Shown piece after piece: positions 1 to 5,671 of a stretch of 6,200 bases of DNA (the stretch's first letter is position 1; each line of letters starts with the position of its first letter). A program made the position numbers and the translations under genes. Below the pieces are notes generated by a model that saw only the letters and a program-made list of their open reading frames with translations, was not told the DNA's origin and did not search any database. The stretch spans positions 7,483 to 13,682 of the forward strand of contig DKKK01000195.1 in the NCBI GenBank assembly GCA_002455215.1, read 5' to 3'. Source of the DNA: Anaerolineales bacterium UBA6668. Lineage in GTDB: Bacteria > Chloroflexota > Anaerolineae > Anaerolineales > UBA6668.

Positions 1-326
1 AAGCCCAATTTTTCGATTGGCAAATTGCCGAAGTGGTGTACCAACTGGCGGAGAGTGGCAAGCGGGTGATTTTGGCAGGTTTGGATACCGACTTTCGCGC
101 AGAACCTTTTGGACCTATGCCAATTTTGCTGGCTGAAGCCGAAATTGTTGAGAAGCTCCACGCCATTTGCATTGTGTGTGGGCAAGAAGCTACCCGCACT
201 CAGCGCTTGATAGATGGTCGCCCCGCTCGCTATGACGACCCGGTGGTGCTGGTGGGTGGCGCCGAAGCCTATGAAGCGCGTTGCCGCCAACACCACGAAG
301 TGCCGGGTAGCCCACGCAAGCAATAG
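1..326 (+). CDS. tdk: Thymidine kinase, type II, 3' part (5' end outside window)
   Basis: Thymidine kinase phosphorylates thymidine (and deoxyuridine) to dTMP with ATP, a cytoplasmic salvage step. Only the last 107 residues are in the window; the reading frame begins at base 3. The first residues, AQFF, follow directly after the catalytic Glu of the family's DEAQF motif, and bases 1-2 (aa) fit the end of that GAA codon. The Walker A loop therefore lies upstream. Visible marks are [14 protein letters not shown], the zinc-ribbon pair [14 protein letters not shown], and the thymidine-binding lasso [10 protein letters not shown] followed by [13 protein letters not shown]. The second zinc half reads C-R-Q-H rather than the C-x-x-C of some family members, a C/H variant I recall from other bacterial enzymes. 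The TAG stop is at 324-326, and hpt starts 55 bases later on the same strand, giving a nucleotide-salvage pair. The GTG at 33 is internal, not a start. Confidence 0.95.
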   Translation, partial: AQFFDWQIAEVVYQLAESGKRVILAGLDTDFRAEPFGPMPILLAEAEIVEKLHAICIVCGQEATRTQRLIDGRPARYDDPVVLVGGAEAYEARCRQHHEVPGSPRKQ

Positions 327-338
327 AAGCGCAATATT

Positions 339-368
339 TTGTAAAAATCGTCAATTTATTCGTATTTT
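339..368 (+). promoter_or_regulatory. Weak candidate promoter before hpt
   Basis: The 55-base gap between tdk and hpt is AT-rich. TTGTAA at 339-344 matches a -35 box at 4 of 6 positions. TATTTT at 363-368, 18 bases later, matches a -10 box at 4 of 6. Initiation would fall around base 375, leaving a leader of under 10 bases before the ATG at 382, which would suit a nearly leaderless message and the absence of a Shine-Dalgarno. AT-rich DNA gives such matches by chance, and hpt may simply be read through from tdk. Confidence 0.2.
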
Positions 369-381
369 CACAGCAACCATT

Positions 382-918
382 ATGCAACACTATTCCGAAA
401 TTCTCAGTGAAGTACTCATTTCCGAAGAACAACTGCAAGCACGCATTGCTCAGCTTGCCCAGCAACTGGATGCTGACTATGCGACCCATCCTGATTTGTT
501 GTTGGTGTGTATCTTGCGCGGCGGGGTGATGTTTCTCACTGACCTAATGCGCAAAATGACCGTGCCCCACCAAATTGACTTCATGTCCATCGGTTCTTAT
601 GGTTCAGGGGCGCGTTCCAGCACTGGCAATGTACGCGTGATTCTCGACCTGCAAACCGACATTCGCGGGCGACATGTCGTGCTGGTAGAAGATATTGTGG
701 ATAGCGGACACACCCTGGCACGCGTGTTGGAACTGCTAAACTCGCGTCAGCCTGCCTCGCTGAAAGTGTGTTGCCTGCTCGACAAAGAATCCCGCCGCCA
801 AACACCTGTACCGATTGACTATGTGGGCTTCCCCATTGAAGACAAATTCGTCTTTGGCTATGGCTTAGACCTAGACGAATACTGGCGCAACCTGCCCTTT
901 ATCGGCGTAGTTGGGTAA
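382..918 (+). CDS. hpt: Hypoxanthine (guanine) phosphoribosyltransferase
   Basis: The enzyme makes IMP or GMP from hypoxanthine or guanine and PRPP in the cytoplasm. The product is 178 residues, normal for bacterial HPRT. Residues 41-48 (LVCILRGG) form the pyrophosphate-binding loop, 72-84 (SYGSGARSSTGNV) the flexible active-site loop, and 100-112 (VLVEDIVDSGHTL) the PRPP signature with E103, D104 and the likely general base D107. LDKESRR at 134-140 supplies the purine-contacting Lys135, and FVFGYGLDLDEYWRNLP near the end is the usual C-terminal motif. I chose ATG 382 because family homology begins there. The frame is open back to 214, but that part overlaps tdk and resembles nothing. No Shine-Dalgarno is visible before the ATG. 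The gene lies 55 bases after tdk and 51 bases before the next gene, so the three may be cotranscribed. Confidence 0.95.
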   Translation: MQHYSEILSEVLISEEQLQARIAQLAQQLDADYATHPDLLLVCILRGGVMFLTDLMRKMTVPHQIDFMSIGSYGSGARSSTGNVRVILDLQTDIRGRHVVLVEDIVDSGHTLARVLELLNSRQPASLKVCCLLDKESRRQTPVPIDYVGFPIEDKFVFGYGLDLDEYWRNLPFIGVVG

Positions 919-969
919 AACCCCCTTCAACTTTCCGCCCCCAGCTCTCTTAATATCATCAACTTCCTT

Positions 970-2361
970 ATGTCCGGCAAAAAGCCCATCAAGCCTTACT
1001 TAGACCACATCCCTGCCCAAAGCGGGCAATGGTTGGCATTGCTGGGCAATCAAACCACTGGGGTGGGGCTGACGGCAGAGCAAGCGCGGCTGGCATCCAA
1101 AGCCAACCGTGCGGCAGAACGCCCACAAGTCGTGTATGTCCCGCTCGATCAGCGCCCGCCGTTGGTTTTACCGGAGCTATACAGCGAAGTGGTGGCAACG
1201 TTTCCGTTGGAAATGGCTGGCAAAGTGTGGTTGGTGGGTGGGGCGATTCGCAATGCCATTTTGCGCCGCCCATTTCACCGCCTAAAGTTTGTCGTGAATG
1301 GCGACCCAGTGGCACTCGCCAAGCGCACCGCTAACCTGCTCGATGGGGTGGCACACGGCACGCAAGTCACACTCTTTTTGCAAAGCGAAGATGGCAGTGA
1401 GTGGCGTTTTCCGCTCATTTTTGAACGGATGCAGGGTGAGCGCATCCTAGACCACCTGCTCCAGCAAGATTTCACCATCAATGCGCTCGCCCTGCAAACC
1501 GACCTGCCAGAACGATTGCTAGACCCAACACTGGGCGTACCAGACCTACAACGCAAGCTCATTCGCCAAGTGTACAACCAACCGCCGAGCGCTAGCTTGT
1601 ACATCCATCCTGCCAGTACCTACCACGGCGTGCGGCTTGCGGCAGAGTTGGGCTTTCATATTGACCACCACACCCGCCAAACCATGCGCCAAGTGGCAGA
1701 GATTGTGCGCCAAGTGCCGCCGCATTTGCTCTTGCGTGAATTTTTGTTGGGGCTACTCACGCCGCGCCCTGCCGCCTTTTTGACTGCGCTGGAAATGCTG
1801 GGGTTACATACGGCTTTGCTAGGGCAGGTGGAACGAAGTCAGGGAAGTGGGCAGTGGCAAGGCGCACTGCGAGCATTGGACGCTTTGCAGGGCTTGACCA
1901 GTGTTCTGCGTGCCGAACACAACCTAGACGCCGCCAGCGAATTGGCGCTTGGTATGGCGGCGGGACGGGTGGGGCGCTTTCGCCAGCAGATAGACCGTCA
2001 TTTAAGCATGTACCTACACTGCATGGCGCCGTTGGCAGGTTTGGTGGCATACGTTCTGCTATACAATGCCTTGCACACAGAAGCCCTCCCGCCGTTAAGC
2101 GCCGACAAGGTGTTTCGGTCCTTGCCAAAAGCAGAACAACACTATTTGCATACCCTTATTAATGCGCATAGGCAATTAACAAATCAAAATCAGCTAAAAA
2201 CAACTATCGAAAAATACCCATACCTAGCACCCGAACTATGCTTACTCAAACTAGCAGGAACGCTGGGAACTTGGCAGTATCACTTTGCCCAACACCAAGC
2301 CGAATGGAAAGCATTGCTGGATGAAGTGGTGGAACAGTTAGGGGAGTGGGAGAAGGGATAA
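970..2361 (+). CDS. CCA-adding enzyme/poly(A) polymerase-fold protein, probably catalytically inactive
   Basis: The 463-residue protein is built like a class II tRNA nucleotidyltransferase (CCA-adding enzyme/PcnB family) with an N-terminal addition. Residues 12-58 (AQSGQWLALLGN, then a run ending in VVYVP) resemble a DUF5678-type domain. The head domain follows: LVGGAIRNAILRRP (88-101), FVVNGDPVALA (107-117), DFTINALAL (167-175), LLDPTLGVPDL (183-193) and VRLAAELGFHID (221-232), in family order. Key residues are changed: GGxxRD reads GGAIRN (N95), and the metal-binding DxD reads R104-L105-K106. The RRD before FTINALA reads QQD, and the EDPxRxxRAVR motif reads IHPASTYHGVR (212-222). The rest is helical and fits a neck/body/tail RNA-binding region. 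Nucleotide transfer therefore looks unlikely; a tRNA-binding or regulatory role is inference. ATG 970 has no Shine-Dalgarno. The frame is intact over 1392 bases with normal codon use, so this is not a decaying pseudogene. It lies 51 bases after hpt, probably in the same operon. Confidence 0.85.
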   Translation: MSGKKPIKPYLDHIPAQSGQWLALLGNQTTGVGLTAEQARLASKANRAAERPQVVYVPLDQRPPLVLPELYSEVVATFPLEMAGKVWLVGGAIRNAILRRPFHRLKFVVNGDPVALAKRTANLLDGVAHGTQVTLFLQSEDGSEWRFPLIFERMQGERILDHLLQQDFTINALALQTDLPERLLDPTLGVPDLQRKLIRQVYNQPPSASLYIHPASTYHGVRLAAELGFHIDHHTRQTMRQVAEIVRQVPPHLLLREFLLGLLTPRPAAFLTALEMLGLHTALLGQVERSQGSGQWQGALRALDALQGLTSVLRAEHNLDAASELALGMAAGRVGRFRQQIDRHLSMYLHCMAPLAGLVAYVLLYNALHTEALPPLSADKVFRSLPKAEQHYLHTLINAHRQLTNQNQLKTTIEKYPYLAPELCLLKLAGTLGTWQYHFAQHQAEWKALLDEVVEQLGEWEKG

Positions 2362-2377
2362 GCATTTTGCTAGAGAT

Positions 2378-2430
2378 TGGCGCAAACGATAGCAACTGCC
2401 CAAATAAAAGTTATACTGGGGCAAACGCCA
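2378..2430. repeat. Weak nested inverted repeat between convergent genes
   Basis: The 77-base gap between two converging genes contains TGGCG (2378-2382) pairing with CGCCA (2426-2430). Nested inside, TGCCC (2397-2401) pairs with GGGCA (2419-2423). The two stems could stack into one long interrupted hairpin. There is no clean run of T after either side, so it is not a canonical intrinsic terminator. It could slow transcription from both sides, but pairings this short can arise by chance. Confidence 0.2.
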
Positions 2431-2438
2431 TTTCAACC

Positions 2439-3284
2439 CTATCGCAAAAACTCAATCACCCTTGCCTTATACACTTCTGGGTAGGTATGATACACCAAAG
2501 AGTGCTCTAACCCCGCTTCAAGCCACACTTGTGCAGTTTCACCATACGCACGGGCAAGCACTGTGGCAGAATCAGCTGGAATTAAACTGTCGCCTTGCGC
2601 CTGAATGATGAGAATCGGGCGTGGGGCGATTTTCGTAATCCATGCAGACGGATTCACTGCGTCAACACTAACCCCCATTTGTTGCCCCCAAAAGCCTTTG
2701 AATAGCAAATTAACCCCGTAAATAGGCACTTGTCGTTCCAATAGTGCTGACAAAGACGAAAAGGTGCTATCCACCACCAAAGCCGCAATCTCCGGACGTG
2801 TGGATGCCGCACCAATCAAGGTTGCCCCACCCAACGACTCGCCATAACCTACCACACGGTCAATTCCGGGTTGGCTGAGTGCAAAATTTAGCGCGGCATG
2901 AACATCCATGCCTTCGTGATAGCCAAAACTCGTTACATTGCCATCACTTAAGCCATGCGCTCGCAAGTCAATCGAAATCACGCCAAAACCAGCAGTTGCC
3001 AGCCAACAATGGCGGTCAATAGCGCGATGCCCGCGAAACCCATGAACAAAAATAACCACGGTCCCGTTTTGAGCAGGGGTGTACCAGGCTGGAATGTTCA
3101 ACCCATCTATACTCTTTAGCGTAATGTCTTGGTAGGGAACACCATACTTCAAGGGATTCTCGTCTGGCGCAAAATCATCTCTTACGGGATGTGCAGTTGT
3201 ATAGGCAATTCCCCACACCCCCGACAAGCACACGCCCGTCAACATCAAAATCATGAACATCAAGAATTTGGTAAATTTTGTCAC
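2439..3284 (-). CDS. Alpha/beta hydrolase with N-terminal signal or membrane anchor
   Basis: The protein is 281 residues. Residues 8-29 (FLMFMILMLTGVCLSGVWGIAY) are hydrophobic after a Lys-containing start, so it is probably exported or anchored by one helix with the enzyme domain outside. The fold runs through IFVHGFRGHR (78-87; His-Gly forms the oxyanion region), ISIDLRAHGLSDG (103-115), the nucleophile elbow GYGESLGGA (146-154; Ser150), ILIIQAQGD (224-232; Asp232) and EHSLVYH (260-266; His261). The Ser-Asp-His triad is thus complete. It resembles the YqkD/BAAT-like serine hydrolases often annotated simply as alpha/beta hydrolase; the substrate (ester, thioester, amide or lipid) cannot be read from sequence. 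The GTG start at 3284 is supported by AAGGA eight bases upstream. No gene precedes it on this strand nearby, so it is probably transcribed alone. Confidence 0.9.
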   Translation of the reverse strand: MTKFTKFLMFMILMLTGVCLSGVWGIAYTTAHPVRDDFAPDENPLKYGVPYQDITLKSIDGLNIPAWYTPAQNGTVVIFVHGFRGHRAIDRHCWLATAGFGVISIDLRAHGLSDGNVTSFGYHEGMDVHAALNFALSQPGIDRVVGYGESLGGATLIGAASTRPEIAALVVDSTFSSLSALLERQVPIYGVNLLFKGFWGQQMGVSVDAVNPSAWITKIAPRPILIIQAQGDSLIPADSATVLARAYGETAQVWLEAGLEHSLVYHTYPEVYKARVIEFLR

Positions 3285-3292
3285 AGCTAGTT

Positions 3293-3297
3293 TCCTT
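3293..3297 (-). promoter_or_regulatory. Shine-Dalgarno of the alpha/beta hydrolase gene
   Basis: Read on the minus strand, AAGGA lies eight bases before the GTG at 3284. It supports the GTG start that gives the full signal/anchor sequence. The + strand genes in this window lack such a site, so this is one of the two clear ribosome-binding sites here. Confidence 0.6.
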
Positions 3298-3325
3298 TAC
3301 TTCTCATTTTTTTGCGCACGCCATT

Positions 3326-3556
3326 ATGATACCACCCCTTCACCTTGTCACCCACCAACCATTTGCAAAAGTCACGCGCACGGCTGAACACAACTGGCAA
3401 TGGGGTGGCGAACATTGGCAGACAAGTAGTAGCACCACCCAAGCGGCAATCTCCAAGGCAGATGTGTCGAGCAATGAAAGCCAATTCCCAACGTCCACTA
3501 TGCGGCTGATAGCCATTCAAGGGCAGGGGAGCAAAATTGGGGCTTTTGGGGGGTAA
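3326..3556 (+). CDS. Doubtful small hypothetical protein, 76 residues
   Basis: From ATG 3326 the frame encodes 76 residues beginning MIPPLHLVTHQPFAKV and ending IQGQGSKIGAFGG. I do not recognise it. It is polar, rich in Thr, Ser and Gln, with W-Q-W and H-W-Q near the middle, and has no signal peptide or membrane segment. In its favour are base composition and codon choice similar to neighbouring genes, an upstream context (CCATTATG) like that of hpt, and a hairpin right after the stop. Against it are the lack of a Shine-Dalgarno, no clear promoter, no recognisable domain, and a competing 77-codon frame on the other strand (3520-3287). It could be an orphan gene, the remnant of a longer gene, or chance. 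Confidence 0.25.
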   Translation: MIPPLHLVTHQPFAKVTRTAEHNWQWGGEHWQTSSSTTQAAISKADVSSNESQFPTSTMRLIAIQGQGSKIGAFGG

Positions 3557-3560
3557 ATGG

Positions 3561-3587
3561 TTATTGAAAGGCTTATGCTTTCGATAA
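3561..3587 (+). repeat. Hairpin before recombinase promoter (terminator or operator)
   Basis: TTATTGAAAG (3561-3570) and CTTTCGATAA (3578-3587) are complementary at 9 of 10 positions, and the remaining pair is a G-U wobble in RNA. The loop is GCTTATG. GTTTTCTT follows, so it could act as a weak intrinsic terminator for the small frame ending at 3556. As DNA it could be an operator upstream of the recombinase promoter. The stem is AT-rich, so its stability is modest. Confidence 0.4.
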
Positions 3588-3617
3588 GTTTTCTTATGTA
3601 AAGCATGGTGATTTCTA

Positions 3618-3626
3618 TGGTATAAT
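3618..3626 (+). promoter_or_regulatory. Extended -10 promoter of the recombinase gene
   Basis: TGGTATAAT holds a perfect -10 hexamer (3621-3626) with the TGn extension. At spacings of 16-19 bases no good -35 exists; the best, TGTAAA at 3597-3602, matches 3 of 6. Initiation would be near 3633, giving a leader of about 40 bases before ATG 3674. A second -10-like TATGAT at 3639-3644 lies 18 bases further on, inside a direct repeat GGTATAAT/GGTATGAT. A weak -35 with a strong extended -10 suits a regulated promoter. Confidence 0.6.
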
Positions 3627-3673
3627 AGGGGGATAGGGTATGATAAAGTACTTCCTTAATTCCAAAGCTCCTT

Positions 3674-4669
3674 ATGCCTACACCTGTGCCAACACTTGCC
3701 GAAGCCATTCAATCTTATATTGATGTTGTTGAAAATAGCCGTAGCGCCAATACAGCACGCACATATCGTCAAGCGCTCGATAAATTGGTTGAAGTACTTG
3801 AAACTCACACGCTTTCAGCTGAACAAGTTTCGGTAGAAACTGCCAATATTGAATGGCTTCGCTGGTTTTTGCCCAATCTCAAAATTTATGCGCCTGCCAC
3901 TGAGCAACTGTATCTGACCGCATTTTTAGGTTTTTTTGAGTTTATCATTGCCGAATATGATATTAACCTTAACTTAGCGCAGGTTCGAACATTTATCAAA
4001 CGCAGGCAACGTCGTATTCCGCCACGCCTACCCGAATTTCCCCGTGAACAAATTGAGAGCTTACTTGCCGCCGCCGAAGATTTGAGCGCCCCACTCGCCA
4101 CAGATTCAAGCGAAGTTAATGATATTTTGCGAGATTTACGCGACCGGGCGGTCTTGCTCACTTTGGCAACCACCGGTTTGCGTGTGGCAGAATTGTGTTC
4201 ATTGCGGCGGGGACAAGTGTACTGGGAAGAAGCACGAGCATTGGTAGAGATTAAAGGCGGACGTGAAGCAGTAGTACGCTTTAGTGAACGCAGTTTGCAC
4301 GCCATTCAACGTTATTTGAAACAACGCGCTGTTTTGGATGGCGCAAGCAATCGCCCACTCAACACCCTACCCATCTTTGCCCGTCACGACAAAGGCGCAG
4401 GCAAAAAAATCCTCCCAATTACGACTGTTGGCGTGCGAAATATTGTAGATCATTGGGTCGGGGCTATTTTGGGGCAAGCACACATCGGGCAAATAACCCC
4501 TCACTCTTTTCGCCATTACTTTGTCACGGTGGTTCTGCGAGCAAGCGGTGGCAACCTAAAACTTGCACAGGAACTCGCCCGCCATCGCAATATTAGCATT
4601 ACCCAGCGCTATGCCCACCTATCAGATGATGATTTAGACCGTGGCTACCATGAAATATTTAACGAATAA
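3674..4669 (+). CDS. Tyrosine recombinase/integrase (XerC/XerD-like)
   Basis: The 331-residue protein cuts and rejoins DNA through a covalent phosphotyrosine link. Residues 8-110 form the helical core-binding (SAM-like) domain, with AEAIQSYIDVVE and SANTARTYRQALDKLVE typical of the N-terminal fold. The catalytic domain follows from about 120. All active residues are visible: R170 in TTGLRVAEL, K194 in EIKGGREAV, H277 and R280 in TPHSFRH, H304 in LARHRNIS and the nucleophile Y313 in TQRYAHLS. The length is near that of Xer proteins (about 300) rather than large phage integrases with an arm-binding domain. It could be a chromosome-dimer resolvase, a lone integrase or a relic of an element; nothing beside it is phage- or transposon-like. 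The extended -10 promoter at 3618-3626 lies about 50 bases before the start, and no Shine-Dalgarno precedes the ATG. Confidence 0.92.
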   Translation: MPTPVPTLAEAIQSYIDVVENSRSANTARTYRQALDKLVEVLETHTLSAEQVSVETANIEWLRWFLPNLKIYAPATEQLYLTAFLGFFEFIIAEYDINLNLAQVRTFIKRRQRRIPPRLPEFPREQIESLLAAAEDLSAPLATDSSEVNDILRDLRDRAVLLTLATTGLRVAELCSLRRGQVYWEEARALVEIKGGREAVVRFSERSLHAIQRYLKQRAVLDGASNRPLNTLPIFARHDKGAGKKILPITTVGVRNIVDHWVGAILGQAHIGQITPHSFRHYFVTVVLRASGGNLKLAQELARHRNISITQRYAHLSDDDLDRGYHEIFNE

Positions 4670-4678
4670 ATGCGCCAA

Positions 4679-4731
4679 AAAATTGAAATTTAGCTAGAAT
4701 TCGGTTTCAAACCATTAACCTTTTCAATTTT
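4679..4731. repeat. 10-base inverted repeat after the recombinase gene
   Basis: AAAATTGAAA (4679-4688) and TTTCAATTTT (4722-4731) are exact reverse complements separated by 33 bases. The loop contains GGTTTCAAACC (4703-4713), a smaller dyad. The outer stem holds one G-C pair and the loop is long, so it is a poor terminator. The right arm overlaps the proposed -35 of the lipoprotein gene, so a DNA-binding role is also possible. Confidence 0.35.
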
Positions 4732-4749
4732 CTAAAAATTTGTGATAAT
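4721..4749 (+). promoter_or_regulatory. Likely promoter of the lipoprotein gene
   Basis: TTTTCA (4721-4726, 4 of 6 to the -35 consensus) is followed by a 17-base spacer and GATAAT (4744-4749, 5 of 6 to -10). TG at 4741-4742 gives an extended -10. Initiation would be near 4756, which leaves about 40 bases before ATG 4796. The sequence supports separate transcription from the recombinase. Confidence 0.45.
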
Positions 4750-4795
4750 TTAACAAATAGAGCGCGTGGATCTCACTATTCAAAAGTTTACGCCC

Positions 4796-5215
4796 ATGTT
4801 CAAGCTTTCACCCAAGTCGAACAAAATTATCAATCTCAGAGCTGTAGGCTTTTGCATGTGGGTTGTGCTATTTGGAATGTTGCTACTGGCTACATTGACG
4901 GGTTGTAGCACAAGGAGCGAAGTTCCTACAACCGGAGTTGTACCGCTCAATACCGAATTCACCCTAAAAGCGGGTGAGTCGGCTTATGTGCAGGAATTGC
5001 AACTCACCCTGATGGTGCGCTCGGTTGGAGTGGTATGGAACCAAGCCGGCGCAGAAATACCCATTGTAGAACTTACCATTGATAGCCCATACAAACGGGC
5101 ACCATTTCAAGGGGAAACAGGAAAAACCACCGAAATTGGCGATTACCAACTGACAGTTCTGGATGTCTCCCCATTTGGCGATGGTTCGACCCGCTTAATT
5201 GTAAAATCCCCCTAA
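4796..5215 (+). CDS. Small lipoprotein of unknown function
   Basis: From ATG 4796 the product is 139 residues. It has a basic start (K3, K7, K10, R15), a hydrophobic stretch (about 17-33) and a lipobox LTGC whose Cys37 would be lipidated after signal peptidase II cleavage. The residue after Cys is Ser. The mature part, about 103 residues, is mostly alternating hydrophobic/polar segments consistent with a small beta-sandwich: FTLKAGESAYV, LQLTLMVRSVGVV, IVELTID, GDYQLTVLDVSP, TRLIVKS. I do not recognise a named family. A GTG at 4766 would add ten residues, but the signal peptide is better from the ATG; neither start has a Shine-Dalgarno. A candidate promoter lies at 4721-4749. The stop is one base from the stop of the opposing SRPBCC gene, so no terminator fits between them. 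Confidence 0.75.
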   Translation: MFKLSPKSNKIINLRAVGFCMWVVLFGMLLLATLTGCSTRSEVPTTGVVPLNTEFTLKAGESAYVQELQLTLMVRSVGVVWNQAGAEIPIVELTIDSPYKRAPFQGETGKTTEIGDYQLTVLDVSPFGDGSTRLIVKSP

Positions 5216-5216
5216 C

Positions 5217-5669
5217 CTATTTACTCGGACGACAAGCGTGGCGAGTCGCCATTGCTCGATAGAAAAACAACGCCCCCAAACCCAGTCGCCCAAATAGAAC
5301 TTTTGTCCACAATTTACGCCACCCAGTATGATGCTCATACTGAATTTCATCAACCACTTGCGTCTGTTGTTCGCTGATAGCGACAAAGGAATGTTGATGT
5401 CGCCAGATTTTCATCGGTCCAATTGCTTGCTCATCTACAAAACCATTGGTAGTTACCTGCGAATGCACAGCAGTCCACTCGATTGGGAACAAGTAGACTA
5501 GCCACAGGCGAAAGGCGACCACCGACCCTTCTGCCAATGGCTGATTTATGATCAATTGCAAACCCATTCCCGGCGGTGTTAGTTTGCTAAATGCACTTTC
5601 TGAAAAGTGGAATGCAGAAACGCGAGTCTGGCTAGCACGGACAACAAAAGTATGGCGGAAGTTGGGCAC
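5217..5669 (-). CDS. SRPBCC-fold (START-like) protein
   Basis: The 150-residue protein matches the SRPBCC helix-grip family, whose members bind hydrophobic ligands in a central cavity. Typical features are FVVRASQTRVSAFHFSESAF (8-27; the first strand and helices), LTPPGMGLQLI (30-40), EGSVVAFRLWL (48-58), GFVDEQAIGPMKIWRHQHSF (76-95) and TQVVDEIQYEHH (103-114). The final 30 residues form the long C-terminal helix, ending RAMATRHACRPSK. The LTPPG and FxDxQxxGPxxxWxHxH pattern is that of the branch often annotated as a cell-division-inhibitor-like or ligand-binding SRPBCC protein; the ligand is unknown. It starts with GTG at 5669, two bases after the OsmC stop, so translation is probably coupled. 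No independent Shine-Dalgarno is clear. Confidence 0.85.
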   Translation of the reverse strand: MPNFRHTFVVRASQTRVSAFHFSESAFSKLTPPGMGLQLIINQPLAEGSVVAFRLWLVYLFPIEWTAVHSQVTTNGFVDEQAIGPMKIWRHQHSFVAISEQQTQVVDEIQYEHHTGWRKLWTKVLFGRLGLGALFFYRAMATRHACRPSK

Positions 5670-5671
5670 GG

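Larger units (their letters stand above)
3285..3673. other. 389-base gap between divergent hydrolase and recombinase genes
   Basis: The region splits in two by composition. Roughly 3326-3556 has coding-like base content and one open frame on each strand, neither recognised. From 3557 to 3673 it is AT-rich and carries a hairpin, repeated CTTATG, an extended -10 promoter and the recombinase leader. I see no tRNA, no long repeat and no attachment-site duplication. A 14-codon frame (3557-3601) begins directly after the stop at 3556 but has no supporting signal. Confidence 0.6.

Noticed and set aside
214..381. In-frame upstream extension of hpt by 56 codons
   Set aside because: It overlaps tdk, has no family similarity, and HPRT is complete from ATG 382.
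1275..2162. Several 100-120 codon frames on both strands inside the pseudo-transferase gene
   Set aside because: They shadow a long frame with clear family motifs and have Arg/Ser/Pro-rich, unfamily-like translations.
2362..2438. Intrinsic terminator between the convergent genes
   Set aside because: The nested stems are short and no T-run follows on either strand; recorded only as a weak repeat.
3287..3520. Minus-strand 77-codon frame between hydrolase and recombinase
   Set aside because: No recognisable domain or ribosome-binding site; it competes with the + strand frame and neither is convincing, so only the + frame is listed, at low confidence.
3557..3601. 14-codon frame as a leader peptide for the recombinase
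   Set aside because: It lies upstream of the best promoter (3618-3626), so it would not be in that transcript, and no ribosome-binding site is seen.
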